From the NCBI RefSeq assembly GCF_039822265.1, contig NZ_JBAJEX010000005.1, forward strand, positions 62,001 to 126,000: a DNA stretch of 64,000 nucleotides. Direction: 5' to 3'. Origin of the DNA: Thiobacter sp. AK1. GTDB taxonomy: Bacteria > Pseudomonadota > Gammaproteobacteria > Burkholderiales > Thiobacteraceae. The notes under the pieces are model-generated. The model saw only the letters and a list, made by a program, of their open reading frames with translations. It had not been told where the DNA came from and ran no database searches. Shown piece by piece: positions 9,463-16,480 of the stretch (the stretch's first letter is position 1; the number at the start of each line of letters is the position of its first letter). The position numbers and the translations under genes were made by a program.

Positions 9463-10161
9463 TCAAGCGTGCCACGCTTGCCCCGGCGAGAAAGACGAGG
9501 CGGCAGGGCGCCTTCCCTCTCTTCCCGGGAAGACGAGGGACTTTGCCAAACGCAGCCGGATGGCCGCCGTCGCCGGCGCGCCACGGCGCTTGAGAAGGCG
9601 CAAGGAAAGCTCATCCCCTTGTGCCTCCAGAACGATGCGCAGGGCAGCAGGCGAAGCCTGTTCCGCCGCGCGCAGGGGTCGATAGAGAAAACCCGCCGCC
9701 CCTCCCGCCTCGGCCGCAAGTTGCAGACGGCGAGCCGCGCGGGAATCGATGTCGCTGGGCCAGAACAGCACCGCCCCCATGCTGCCAGCACGCAAGGCCT
9801 GCTCCGCCGCCCACAAGTTGTCGCGGAGCGTGGTTTTGCCGATGACCAACAGGCGCGAAAGTTGGATGCCCGCCGCCGCCAGGGCCGGCGCGTAAGGCAG
9901 ATGGGGCGGTGTCACCCACGCCACCCAGCGTCCCTCGCGGGTAAGACGCGCCAGCGCCGGCGCAAGCAGGCGCAGCTCGCCAACGCCCTCCCGCTCGTGC
10001 AATAGCTCGGTGAGCGCCCCCACCGGCCAGCCGCCACCCGGCAGCGCCCGATCCAGGGCCGCGAAGCCGGTGGCCAGGCTGGGCTGCGCCACCCGCGCGA
10101 GATCGTCGCCGCGCCAGAGGGCCGGGTGCTGCAGGAGCGTCTCGAGGGAGGAAGCCGCCAT
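9463..10161 (-). CDS. imuA: ImuA, RecA/SulA-like mutasome protein
   Basis: A 232-residue protein of the ImuA (SulA/RecA-like) family, first gene of the DNA-damage mutagenesis operon. Typical features are the N-terminal PSLATGFAALDRALPGGGWP segment (residues ~28-47), matching the RecA-like core, and GALTELLHE after it. The ATG at 10161 starts right at the predicted transcript start of the promoter 10168-10196, so the mRNA may be leaderless; no later Met lies near the N-terminus. ImuA is thought to modulate the ImuB-DnaE2-RecA complex. Confidence 0.9.
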   Translation of the reverse strand: MAASSLETLLQHPALWRGDDLARVAQPSLATGFAALDRALPGGGWPVGALTELLHEREGVGELRLLAPALARLTREGRWVAWVTPPHLPYAPALAAAGIQLSRLLVIGKTTLRDNLWAAEQALRAGSMGAVLFWPSDIDSRAARRLQLAAEAGGAAGFLYRPLRAAEQASPAALRIVLEAQGDELSLRLLKRRGAPATAAIRLRLAKSLVFPGREGRRPAASSFSPGQAWHA

Positions 10162-10167
10162 GCCTTT

Positions 10168-10196
10168 AGCGTATCGAACGATCGTTCGATGGTCAA
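10168..10196 (-). promoter_or_regulatory. imuA promoter with palindromic operator in the spacer
   Basis: On the minus strand, -35 TTGACC (10191-10196) and -10 TACGCT (10168-10173) are 17 bp apart. The spacer is almost entirely the perfect 18-bp palindrome ATCGAACGATCGTTCGAT (10173-10190). It contains CGAAC-N4-GTTCG, the form of the LexA box of Bacillus and actinobacteria, rather than the CTGT-N8-ACAG box of gamma- and betaproteobacteria. A TetR-type operator is the main alternative. The location is that of a repressor site. Confidence 0.78.
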
Positions 10197-10291
10197 GGTC
10201 GCCCTCAAGCTGTGCCCTCCCTGTCCGTAAAATGCGGAAACTTCCCGCCCCCGGACGGGTCGCTGTTTCAACTAGCCAGGAGAAAGGAACA

Positions 10292-10627
10292 ATGCGCTTT
10301 CCGGTAGATCCGCCACCCCCCATTGGGGTGGCGGAAGATCCCTACGATATCCAGGAAACCACGGGCATCCGGCCGGTGCGGCCGGTGGGCGCGCCCTTGA
10401 GCCAGCAGCGCTTAGTCGGGCGCCGCCCTCGCCCCGTGGCGAGTCCACCTGCCCCGGTCCAACCTGCGCCACCCCCGGTGGAGCGCCGCAGCGGTGAGGA
10501 CCGGCGCAAGGGCGATCGCCGAGTAGCCAACCTGCCCGTCCTGGTCGACACCCGCTCCGGCATCGACCGGCGCCGCGCCAAGCGGCGGAACGATGATCCC
10601 ACCACCCGCGTCGACGAAAAGGCGTAG
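10292..10627 (+). CDS. Conserved hypothetical protein rich in proline and arginine
   Basis: A 111-residue protein, probably disordered. It has a proline-rich middle (about residues 44-65) and a basic tail with repeated RRSGEDRRKGDRR and RSGIDRRRAKRR elements (about residues 68-104). The start ATG at 10292 follows AGGAGAAAGG at good spacing, so translation is credible. I do not recognise a function. The RSGxDRR signature occurs in small proteins of several proteobacteria as I recall. It is divergent from imuA and 41 bp ahead of the receiver-like gene on the same strand. Confidence 0.65.
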   Translation: MRFPVDPPPPIGVAEDPYDIQETTGIRPVRPVGAPLSQQRLVGRRPRPVASPPAPVQPAPPPVERRSGEDRRKGDRRVANLPVLVDTRSGIDRRRAKRRNDDPTTRVDEKA

Positions 10628-10668
10628 GATTACGCTTTTTGCGCGGCCGCACGCGCCGCGGTTCTGCC

Positions 10669-11049
10669 ATGCCCCCAGCCAAGAAACTCCTCACCCTCAT
10701 CGAATTTGTGGGCCACGCGAAATTTCCGGCGCTGTACAAGCAGCTCGGCTTCGACGTCACCACCGAATGGCAGGCGCGCAAGGCGGTTTCCCTGGTCCGC
10801 AAGCTCCAGCCCGACGTAATCGTGGCGGATTTCTATTTCCAGGCGGATTTCCGCGACCGCCTGAGCAATCTGGAATCGGTGCTCGCCACCGCCCAACCCT
10901 TTCCAGAAACGAAGATCCTCGTGCTCTACGAACCGGAAAGTCAGGCGGCCTTGGACAAGGTGCGGGCTCGGCTGCGCATCGATGCGGCCCTGCCGATTCC
11001 TGTACAAGAGGACGCGCTGCGCAAGGTGTTGAGTGGCTGGCGCCAGTGA
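10669..11049 (+). CDS. Hypothetical protein with degenerate receiver-like fold
   Basis: A 126-residue soluble protein. The alternating pattern resembles a CheY-type receiver: a first strand (LLTLIEFVG), KLQPDVIVADFYFQADF where the Asp of VIVADF lies at the phosphorylation position, then KILVLYEP. However the acidic pair of strand 1 and the KP motif near the end are missing (ALPIPVQEDAL instead), so phosphorylation is doubtful. ATG at 10669 is chosen because the preceding ten codons look non-coding. Function unknown. Confidence 0.6.
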   Translation: MPPAKKLLTLIEFVGHAKFPALYKQLGFDVTTEWQARKAVSLVRKLQPDVIVADFYFQADFRDRLSNLESVLATAQPFPETKILVLYEPESQAALDKVRARLRIDAALPIPVQEDALRKVLSGWRQ

Positions 11050-11204
11050 TGACAAGTGCATCACATCCTGCCATCGTCGCCGTGCAACCGGAGTCCTAAG
11101 AAGATGGCCATGAAAAACAGGACTCCCACCTGCGCGGGCATCACGCCCCCTCGGTGATTCCGGTCGAGCGAAGCGCGAGCGGGAAACATCCTTCCCGGCC
11201 CCGC

Positions 11205-11831
11205 TCACGCGGGAACCGTCGCTCGCACCAGCAGATATAGCGCCGCGGCAGCCAAGAGATGCCAGAGGAAGTGGCTGCCCACGGGCAGGAAGTTGCACAC
11301 AGCCCAGTCCATCAGCCGCGCGCCGATGGCGGCCAGCATTAGCCAGGCGGCACCAAGCAGCGCTCGCCCCGCACGCTGACCACTGGCGGCCAACCAGCCG
11401 CCCATGGTGAACAGAGCCGCCACCGCTGGCAGGTAGAAGCCCACGCCATTCAACAAATCGGGCGGCATGAGCCAAGCCATGACGCCTTCCACGGCAACGA
11501 AGCCGGTAAAAAGCCCCGCCGCCGTGGACGGCGCAAAACCGGCCACGTTTTTCAAGCACAGCCAGAGATAAACGCCCATGAACACGGCGATGGGCAGCAC
11601 GTCGAACCACAGTGCCCAGGGCTGGGCGATGGCATGCCAGAGGGTGCTACCCGCGCCGATGACCGCCACCAGCACCACGAGCAGGCGGATGGCCGGGCCA
11701 CCCCGCCATGCAGGCGAGCGCCATAGCCACCAGGCAGCCAGAAAGAAAGCGAGATTGGTGAGCGTGTTGACCGGTTCGCCCAGTCCGCCGCTTTGGGCCC
11801 GTTCGCAATACTGGGGCAGGTAGGCCAGCAT
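11205..11831 (-). CDS. Ceramidase-like membrane hydrolase (CREST superfamily)
   Basis: A 208-residue protein with about seven membrane helices. The N-terminus YCERAQSGGLGEPVNTLTNL (residues 8-27) matches the alkaline ceramidase signature E-x-x-N-x-x-x-N. The catalytic-type residues of CREST enzymes are present: Ser and His in GAGSTLWHAIAQPWALWFDVLP (Ser62, His66, and Asp77) and two His near the end in GSHFLWHLLAA. The family hydrolyses amide bonds of lipids through a zinc site; the substrate here is unknown. It starts 17 bp after the small exported protein gene. Confidence 0.8.
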   Translation of the reverse strand: MLAYLPQYCERAQSGGLGEPVNTLTNLAFFLAAWWLWRSPAWRGGPAIRLLVVLVAVIGAGSTLWHAIAQPWALWFDVLPIAVFMGVYLWLCLKNVAGFAPSTAAGLFTGFVAVEGVMAWLMPPDLLNGVGFYLPAVAALFTMGGWLAASGQRAGRALLGAAWLMLAAIGARLMDWAVCNFLPVGSHFLWHLLAAAALYLLVRATVPA

Positions 11832-11848
11832 CGAAGCGCAGTGGTTGT

Positions 11849-12142
11849 TCAGCGCAGGTCGGTGGCGTCCACGGCCACGCCATGGACGGTGCCACAGGTG
11901 CCCGTCAGACCGCCACCACAGGGAAAAGGCGTGTAGCTCACGCGCAGGCGCGCCTTATGGAAGAAGCCCGCCAGCAACACGTCCCGCTGGGCGCCCGTGG
12001 CGTAAAGATGCAGACGCTGCCCCGGCACCGTGAAGCGCGTGCCTTCCGCGCGCGTGTCCACACCATCGAATGCACCGTGGTATTCCTCCGCCACGCATGT
12101 GGCGCTCACCAGCAGCAAGAGACTCAAGGCGAAGATTTTCAT
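11849..12142 (-). CDS. Small exported protein of unknown function
   Basis: A 97-residue protein with a clear signal peptide (MKIFALSLLLLVSATCVA, probably cleaved before EEYHG). The mature part has a FPCGGGLTGTCGTVHG segment with two cysteines near residues 76-83 that could form a disulfide. The upstream codons in the frame lack a start signal; ATG at 12142 follows AGGTCAGAC. It is followed after 17 bp by the ceramidase-like gene, so the two are probably one transcript. I do not recognise the family. Confidence 0.62.
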   Translation of the reverse strand: MKIFALSLLLLVSATCVAEEYHGAFDGVDTRAEGTRFTVPGQRLHLYATGAQRDVLLAGFFHKARLRVSYTPFPCGGGLTGTCGTVHGVAVDATDLR

Positions 12143-12240
12143 GTCTGACCTCCGTGGCCTTCCCTCACCATAGCCGTCCGGCCCGACGACCACAATGTTC
12201 GCTTTGGACAGGCGGGTCCTGGTTGCGCTAAATTTGCGCC

Positions 12241-13227
12241 ATGTCCGTGGAATGCTATGGTCAGCGTCTGCTCAATCCCTTCCGGGGCGCGATGCACACC
12301 ATTCGCTATGAGGCCGCGGAGGCAGTCACCCTCGACGGGGTACACTGGGATATCTATGTGGCGAACGATAGCCTGCTAGAAGGACTGGATGCGAGCTGCC
12401 ATCCCCAGATTACGGACATCCGTTTCGGTGCTTGGTCAGTCGAGCGCGGCCTCAAGCGCGGCCCCATCTATCCCTCCGAGGATTTCCTGCGCATGGAGGA
12501 GATGGGCGCGATCGTATATCAGTACCTGACCCAGGTGCACCGACGCGTGCCCTTCCCTTTCCGCGATCGCCACGAATTTTGGCTGCTGGACGAGGCGCAC
12601 CAGCCGCTGGCGCTGCTGCACAGCGTGGTGGAACCCGGCGACATGAATTTGGACGTGGAATTGGAATGGCGACCGGGTTTTCTGGCACGGGAGCGCTTCC
12701 GCAGCGATGCCCTGGCCGGGGCAGGAGATTCGGCCGCGGAGCATCTGGCGCGGCACGTCAATGCCCGCGCCGGGGCGCATCCCGCCGGCCAGTGGTTTCG
12801 GCGCGAGGCCGACGGTTCGGGTACCGGCCTTGCCCATACCGATGGGGTGGGTGCCGTCGCCGGCCGGCGCTTGCCGCCCGAGGCGTTTCCCCCGCTGCTC
12901 CTGGCAGTGGACTGGATGGATGGCGATCACCGCCGCCTGGCCGCCGACTTCCAGGCCTGGCAGGCGCCCTGGCTGCTCGCCCTGCCCGATCTGGACAGGG
13001 CGCTGCGCGCCGAGCTGGAACGGCAGGCGCGCCAGCAGGCCACGCTAGTGGAGCGGCTGCACCGCCTCTACCCGGAAGTGGTGGATCGCAAGATGCTCAA
13101 CGCCGCTCTCGTAGAGGCGATACTCTGCCGCAACCAGGGGGAAGACGCACCCAGCCGCGATACCACCCTCTCCACTTTCTACATCGAACTGGCCCAGCAG
13201 CCGCCGGACTGGGAACGGGGACGCTGA
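12241..13227 (+). CDS. Conserved hypothetical protein
   Basis: A 328-residue soluble protein without recognised domain. It has a mixed N-terminal half (HTIRYEAAEAVTLDGVHWDI near residues 19-38), an aromatic FPFRDRHEFWLLD stretch near 104-116, and a helical arginine-rich region near 255-285. The translated frame is long, without stops and with consistent GC-rich codon use, so the gene is real. An alternative start is the Met18 codon at 12292. It ends tail to tail with the next gene, two bases apart. Possibly a betaproteobacterial family of unknown role. Confidence 0.7.
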   Translation: MSVECYGQRLLNPFRGAMHTIRYEAAEAVTLDGVHWDIYVANDSLLEGLDASCHPQITDIRFGAWSVERGLKRGPIYPSEDFLRMEEMGAIVYQYLTQVHRRVPFPFRDRHEFWLLDEAHQPLALLHSVVEPGDMNLDVELEWRPGFLARERFRSDALAGAGDSAAEHLARHVNARAGAHPAGQWFRREADGSGTGLAHTDGVGAVAGRRLPPEAFPPLLLAVDWMDGDHRRLAADFQAWQAPWLLALPDLDRALRAELERQARQQATLVERLHRLYPEVVDRKMLNAALVEAILCRNQGEDAPSRDTTLSTFYIELAQQPPDWERGR

Positions 13228-13228
13228 C

Positions 13229-13609
13229 TCAATCGCCCCATACCTTGCACCCTGCACGCAGGGCTCGGTAATTTCGCATCATGACGATGGTCTTGCGCAC
13301 CACCGGCTCGTCGATCACGGGCACAGCCAAGGCCACCTGGGCACGCCAACAGTCGGGCTGTTCCTTACTGAGATCCATCACGCCCCGCGCTCGCGCGGGC
13401 GGTGTGGGCAGCAGGCCATGTTCCACCTGGTATTGCTCCAGGGTGGCAAGGCGCAGGCGCCACACCACGGCACGCCCCTCTATGCAGCCCAAAAAGCGCA
13501 CCTCAGCGAACGCCGCCGGCAAAGGGGTAAGGATCAGATAATCCCGCCCCTGCGCCGCGAGCTCACGCGCAAGAGCCTCGACGGTCTCGAGGCGGCAATC
13601 GTCGATCAC
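13229..13609 (-). CDS. Conserved hypothetical protein
   Basis: A 126-residue soluble protein with a GTG start (VIDDCRLETVEALARELAAQ). It contains alternating strand and helix patterns (RDYLILTPLPAAF, GRAVVWRLRLATLEQYQ) but no motif I can name. It lies just after the terminator of the dsrC-like gene, so it must have its own promoter or depend on read-through. The codon pattern is like its neighbours. Function unknown. Confidence 0.6.
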   Translation of the reverse strand: MIDDCRLETVEALARELAAQGRDYLILTPLPAAFAEVRFLGCIEGRAVVWRLRLATLEQYQVEHGLLPTPPARARGVMDLSKEQPDCWRAQVALAVPVIDEPVVRKTIVMMRNYRALRAGCKVWGD

Positions 13610-13626
13610 GGCAACAAAGCTCGCTC

Positions 13627-13658
13627 AAAAAAATGGCCAACCGGTCGCGGTTGGCCAT
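13627..13658 (-). terminator. Rho-independent terminator of the dsrC-like gene
   Basis: An 11-bp stem, ATGGCCAACCG with its complement CGGTTGGCCAT, and a 4-base loop; on the minus strand it is followed by seven T. It lies about 40 bp after the dsrC-like stop codon. Confidence 0.85.
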
Positions 13659-13699
13659 GGCAGGCATAGGCGCGGTGGCGTCCCGCGCGTGATAAGGAA

Positions 13700-13993
13700 T
13701 CAGACGCATCCAGTGGGCTTGGGCAGGCCGCCGTACTTGGTGATGGGCTTCATGGGGCCCGTCATCCACAGCTTGAACACGTCCTGCTGGTCCCAGCCAA
13801 TGTACTTGGCGAACTTGCGGATCGGCGGCACTGAGCCGAACTCTTCGTAGTACTGGCGGGCCTTCATGATCTGGTCCCACTTCTCGTCGGTCAGCTCTAC
13901 GCCGTCCGCTTCCGCCATGGCACGGCCGATTTCCGGCGTCCACTCGTTCATGTCTTCCAGATAGCCATCGCCATCACGCTTGGGCAGTTCCAT
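13700..13993 (-). CDS. TusE/DsrC family sulfur-carrier protein
   Basis: A 97-residue protein of the DsrC/TusE family, which carries sulfur as a persulfide on a C-terminal arm. The N-terminal region (DGDGYLEDMNEWTPEIGRAM) and the ending GLPKPTGCV with the penultimate Cys96 are typical. The second arm cysteine of true DsrC, about ten residues earlier, is absent (PITKYGG), so this is a single-cysteine member, either TusE for tRNA 2-thiolation or a related protein. It has its own promoter and terminator. No tusBCD or dsr genes lie in the window. Confidence 0.85.
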   Translation of the reverse strand: MELPKRDGDGYLEDMNEWTPEIGRAMAEADGVELTDEKWDQIMKARQYYEEFGSVPPIRKFAKYIGWDQQDVFKLWMTGPMKPITKYGGLPKPTGCV

Positions 13994-14075
13994 GTTCAAC
14001 CTCTCCACTTCAAAAAATCAACCAACGATCACGGGGCGGCGGGGCCGTCCCAATAATTGAGCATTTCTCTCGGCT

Positions 14076-14104
14076 ATTAGACAGTAACCCAGCGTGATAG
14101 TCAA
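14076..14104 (-). promoter_or_regulatory. Predicted sigma70 promoter of the dsrC-like gene
   Basis: Minus strand: TTGACT (14099-14104), 17-bp spacer, TCTAAT (14076-14081). The transcript would start near 14069 and have a leader of about 75 nt containing the GC-rich stretch GGGACGGCCCCGCCGCC. Confidence 0.55.
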
Positions 14105-14191
14105 GTATTTCGTGCAACGCCAGGGCATCCCCTCTAGAGCCGTTTTACTTGCTCAATCAATGGCTTGTGTGGCTGCCGGGAATGCGCACGG

Positions 14192-14518
14192 CTAGTGCCG
14201 GGTGTGGGCAACTTCGATGCGGTTGATATAGTCGGCGGCGCGAGCCAGGGCAGCCTGTACTTCCTCGCCGCTCATCTCCTGACACACCACGTCGCGTAAG
14301 AGGTCCGCGTCGGCGTCACCACCCAGCACGGCGACGCTCAACCAGGCGTAAGATTCCACGGCATCTTGCTCGACGCCGCGTCCCTCGGCATAGATCAGGC
14401 CGAGCCCGAACTGGGCATCGCGGTCGCCCTTCATGGCTTCTTCGCGCAAAGCGACGGCCAGATCGGGGTCGTGGCGCAGCAGGATCAGGTGGCGCAACAG
14501 TTCGGTACCACGGCTCAT
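14192..14518 (-). CDS. Sel1-repeat protein
   Basis: A 108-residue protein with one clear Sel1-like repeat (about residues 31-65: GDRDAQFGLGLIYAEGRGV then YAWLSVAV), a helical pair used as a protein-interaction scaffold. The frame upstream overlaps the mutarotase gene in a different frame, so the start is placed at ATG 14518, 43 bp after the mutarotase stop. The role is unknown; the order suggests the third gene of the ykgJ-mutarotase transcript. Confidence 0.75.
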   Translation of the reverse strand: MSRGTELLRHLILLRHDPDLAVALREEAMKGDRDAQFGLGLIYAEGRGVEQDAVESYAWLSVAVLGGDADADLLRDVVCQEMSGEEVQAALARAADYINRIEVAHTRH

Positions 14519-14561
14519 GGTGGGTTGCTCCGAAATTTCGTTTCTCAGTATAGATGCCGGA

Positions 14562-15467
14562 TCAAATGGGTTCGAGCTGGTAACGCACCCACAGGTGATG
14601 CTCGCCGCCCGGCGCCAGGGTGACCACGTCGTCGGCCGCATTGGCGCTTTCCACGCACACCATGTGCAGGTAGCCATCGGGTCCCAGGTCACCCATCGCC
14701 GCCGCTTTCGCAAGCCATGGATTCCACACCACCGTGGAATGGCTGTTCTGTTTGCTGATGCGGATGCGACGGGCGAACCGGGTGTCTTCGATCACGCAGG
14801 TATCGGGCGTGTCGAGATAGATGCGGTCCACCTCGCGGTCGATGATCACCGGACCCAGTTGCACCTTGCGCGCGCCACCGTCCACCTTGTCCAAGTACTC
14901 CACCATGTGCAGCCCGTGGATCTTGGCGAAGCGCACGTCACCCACCGCGAAATAGGTATGCAACGCATCGCCGATGGTGATCGATGTATTGCCGCGGTTC
15001 CAGGTGGCGAGGTCCAAGTCGAGCGTCTTGCCAATCACCATCTGCAGCACGAGCTCGGTGGCATGGGGCCACATGGTGCGTGTGGCGTCCGTGGGAATGA
15101 GGCGGAAAGCAAGCCAAGTCCCCTCCGGCAACGCCTTCACGGCAATGGGCTCCCAGGGCACGGTACGCGCAAAACCGTGAGCGGGAAAGTCCGCGTACGT
15201 GGGATGGGGACCAAACCACGGCCAGCACACGGGCACGCCGCCGCGCACAGACTTGCCGGGGGCGAACTTCGCTTCCGGAGAGGTCCAGATCACGGGCTTC
15301 TCGCCCTTGGGTGTCCAATCGATCAGGTGGGCGCCCTGCAGCAGGATGGTGGCGCTGGCGTGCTCATTGGTCACTTCCACCGCGTCCATGCCACCGGGCC
15401 CGGGCTTGAATTTCACCTGGCCGGAAACACCGAAACGGTGGTTGAGGGCATCGAGGTGTTGGCTCAT
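14562..15467 (-). CDS. D-hexose-6-phosphate mutarotase (YeaD-like)
   Basis: A 301-residue aldose-1-epimerase-like enzyme that interconverts alpha and beta anomers of hexose 6-phosphates. Family marks are the early LLQGAHLIDWTPKGEKPVIW stretch (residues 43-62), GGVPVCWPWFGPH (77-89) with the phosphate-binding region, HGFARTVPWE (97-106) with the catalytic-type His, and VVWNPWLAKAAAMGDLG near the C-terminus. The start overlaps the stop of the ykgJ-like gene by ATGA. It would supply glycolysis and the pentose phosphate route, both of which have genes in the window (pfp, tal). Confidence 0.9.
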   Translation of the reverse strand: MSQHLDALNHRFGVSGQVKFKPGPGGMDAVEVTNEHASATILLQGAHLIDWTPKGEKPVIWTSPEAKFAPGKSVRGGVPVCWPWFGPHPTYADFPAHGFARTVPWEPIAVKALPEGTWLAFRLIPTDATRTMWPHATELVLQMVIGKTLDLDLATWNRGNTSITIGDALHTYFAVGDVRFAKIHGLHMVEYLDKVDGGARKVQLGPVIIDREVDRIYLDTPDTCVIEDTRFARRIRISKQNSHSTVVWNPWLAKAAAMGDLGPDGYLHMVCVESANAADDVVTLAPGGEHHLWVRYQLEPI

Positions 15468-16105
15468 CTCTCGTCTTCTCCTTTCTGAGCATGTGCGGCA
15501 GCCTGCCGCAATTCCGAATCCCGCATGCGTGCCGCCAGGTTCTCCCAGGGGAGGGCGCGCAGATTCTGCGCGAGACGGTGCACTGCGCCAGTCGTCACCA
15601 GTTCCTCGCGCGTTACTTCGTCGGCTACACCCTGCCCGGCCAACAGCAGCAGAAGCGCCTCGCGCTTGGCCGCTTGCTCGGGTACCAGCACGTCCCCCGG
15701 CCGGGTATGGAAGGCATCCTCGCCTTCGGCGCAAGCCCGATCGAAGACGTTGAACAGCCGGCACGCCATGGGCCGCACGGGATGGACGGCGCAGGCCTCG
15801 TCCACCAGGAAGGGGCAGCCGGGCAACGTGCGCCAGTGGGCGAGCTGCTGCGCGACTTGCGTGCGCAGCCTGCCCTGCAGCCGTTCCAACACGAACCAGT
15901 AGAGGCCCATGAGTTCCAAGGGATAGACCGGGATGTCGGCGTGGCTGCGGCAGCAGGCCGCACAACCGCGGGCACAGGCCAGACGCCGGCCTCGACTCTC
16001 GGCATGGGCGATGCTGGTGGCCACACTTGAATCGATCATGGCCTCAAGACGCTCAAGCGCACGCAGCCAAGGCGGCGGGACATGGTTCATTGTTCGAGCC
16101 TGCAT
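15464..16105 (-). CDS. YkgJ family cysteine-cluster protein
   Basis: A 213-residue protein with a zinc or Fe-S binding cysteine cluster: CARGCAACCRS near residues 44-54, then CPFLVDEACAVHPVRPMACR near 97-116. This is the YkgJ/CxxCxxCC arrangement (COG0727-like). The function of the family is not established. ATG at 16105 or at 16090 (MNHVPPPW) are both possible, with no strong ribosome site for either. Its end overlaps the mutarotase start by four bases. Confidence 0.82.
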   Translation of the reverse strand: MQARTMNHVPPPWLRALERLEAMIDSSVATSIAHAESRGRRLACARGCAACCRSHADIPVYPLELMGLYWFVLERLQGRLRTQVAQQLAHWRTLPGCPFLVDEACAVHPVRPMACRLFNVFDRACAEGEDAFHTRPGDVLVPEQAAKREALLLLLAGQGVADEVTREELVTTGAVHRLAQNLRALPWENLAARMRDSELRQAAAHAQKGEDER

Positions 16106-16480
16106 TTCTGGTATGGGTCTTTGGCGCGACCGGCAAGCCTCAATTTCGGTTGCAAGGCCGATGCGGATTCTCTACTGGAACGTAGCATAGCGGCGTCCCG
16201 CCCCGCCGAGGCCGATCGATTATAAACGACGGTCAAGCTGCCTTTCCCGCGTAAGTCAGGGCAAGGGCAGCATGTGGATCTCGGCTATTGCTTCCCTTGA
16301 CCGGAATGACATTGGGTGTCACTGCCATACCACCCTTCATTCCCGGGCAAGTGGGAACCCAGGCCGGGAAAGTCACGGCTGCCGTCGTTTCTGGTTGCCG
16401 TCTGCCTGTGGCGCCCAAACCGACGGGCGACATGGCATCTGGCTCTGCAAGACCTGTGGGACCGGCTCGCGGGAGCAGCT
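16106..16480. other. Intergenic stretch, degenerate palindromic repeat
   Basis: No convincing gene. It holds a TATAAT on the minus strand (16219-16224), possibly for the ykgJ operon although no good -35 lies 17 bp upstream. It also has a decayed copy of the TTCATTCCCG-type repeat at about 16335-16367 (CATTCCCGGGCAAGTGGGAA then CCCAGG). Confidence 0.45.

Noticed and set aside
11090-11126. Inverted repeat GGAGTCCT and AGGACTCC after the receiver-like gene as a terminator
   Set aside because: The loop is 21 bases and no T-run follows on either strand.
13229-14518. A compact dsr or tus sulfur-transfer operon around the DsrC-like gene
   Set aside because: The neighbours show no DsrEFH, TusA-D or sulfite reductase features and the DsrC-like gene has its own terminator.
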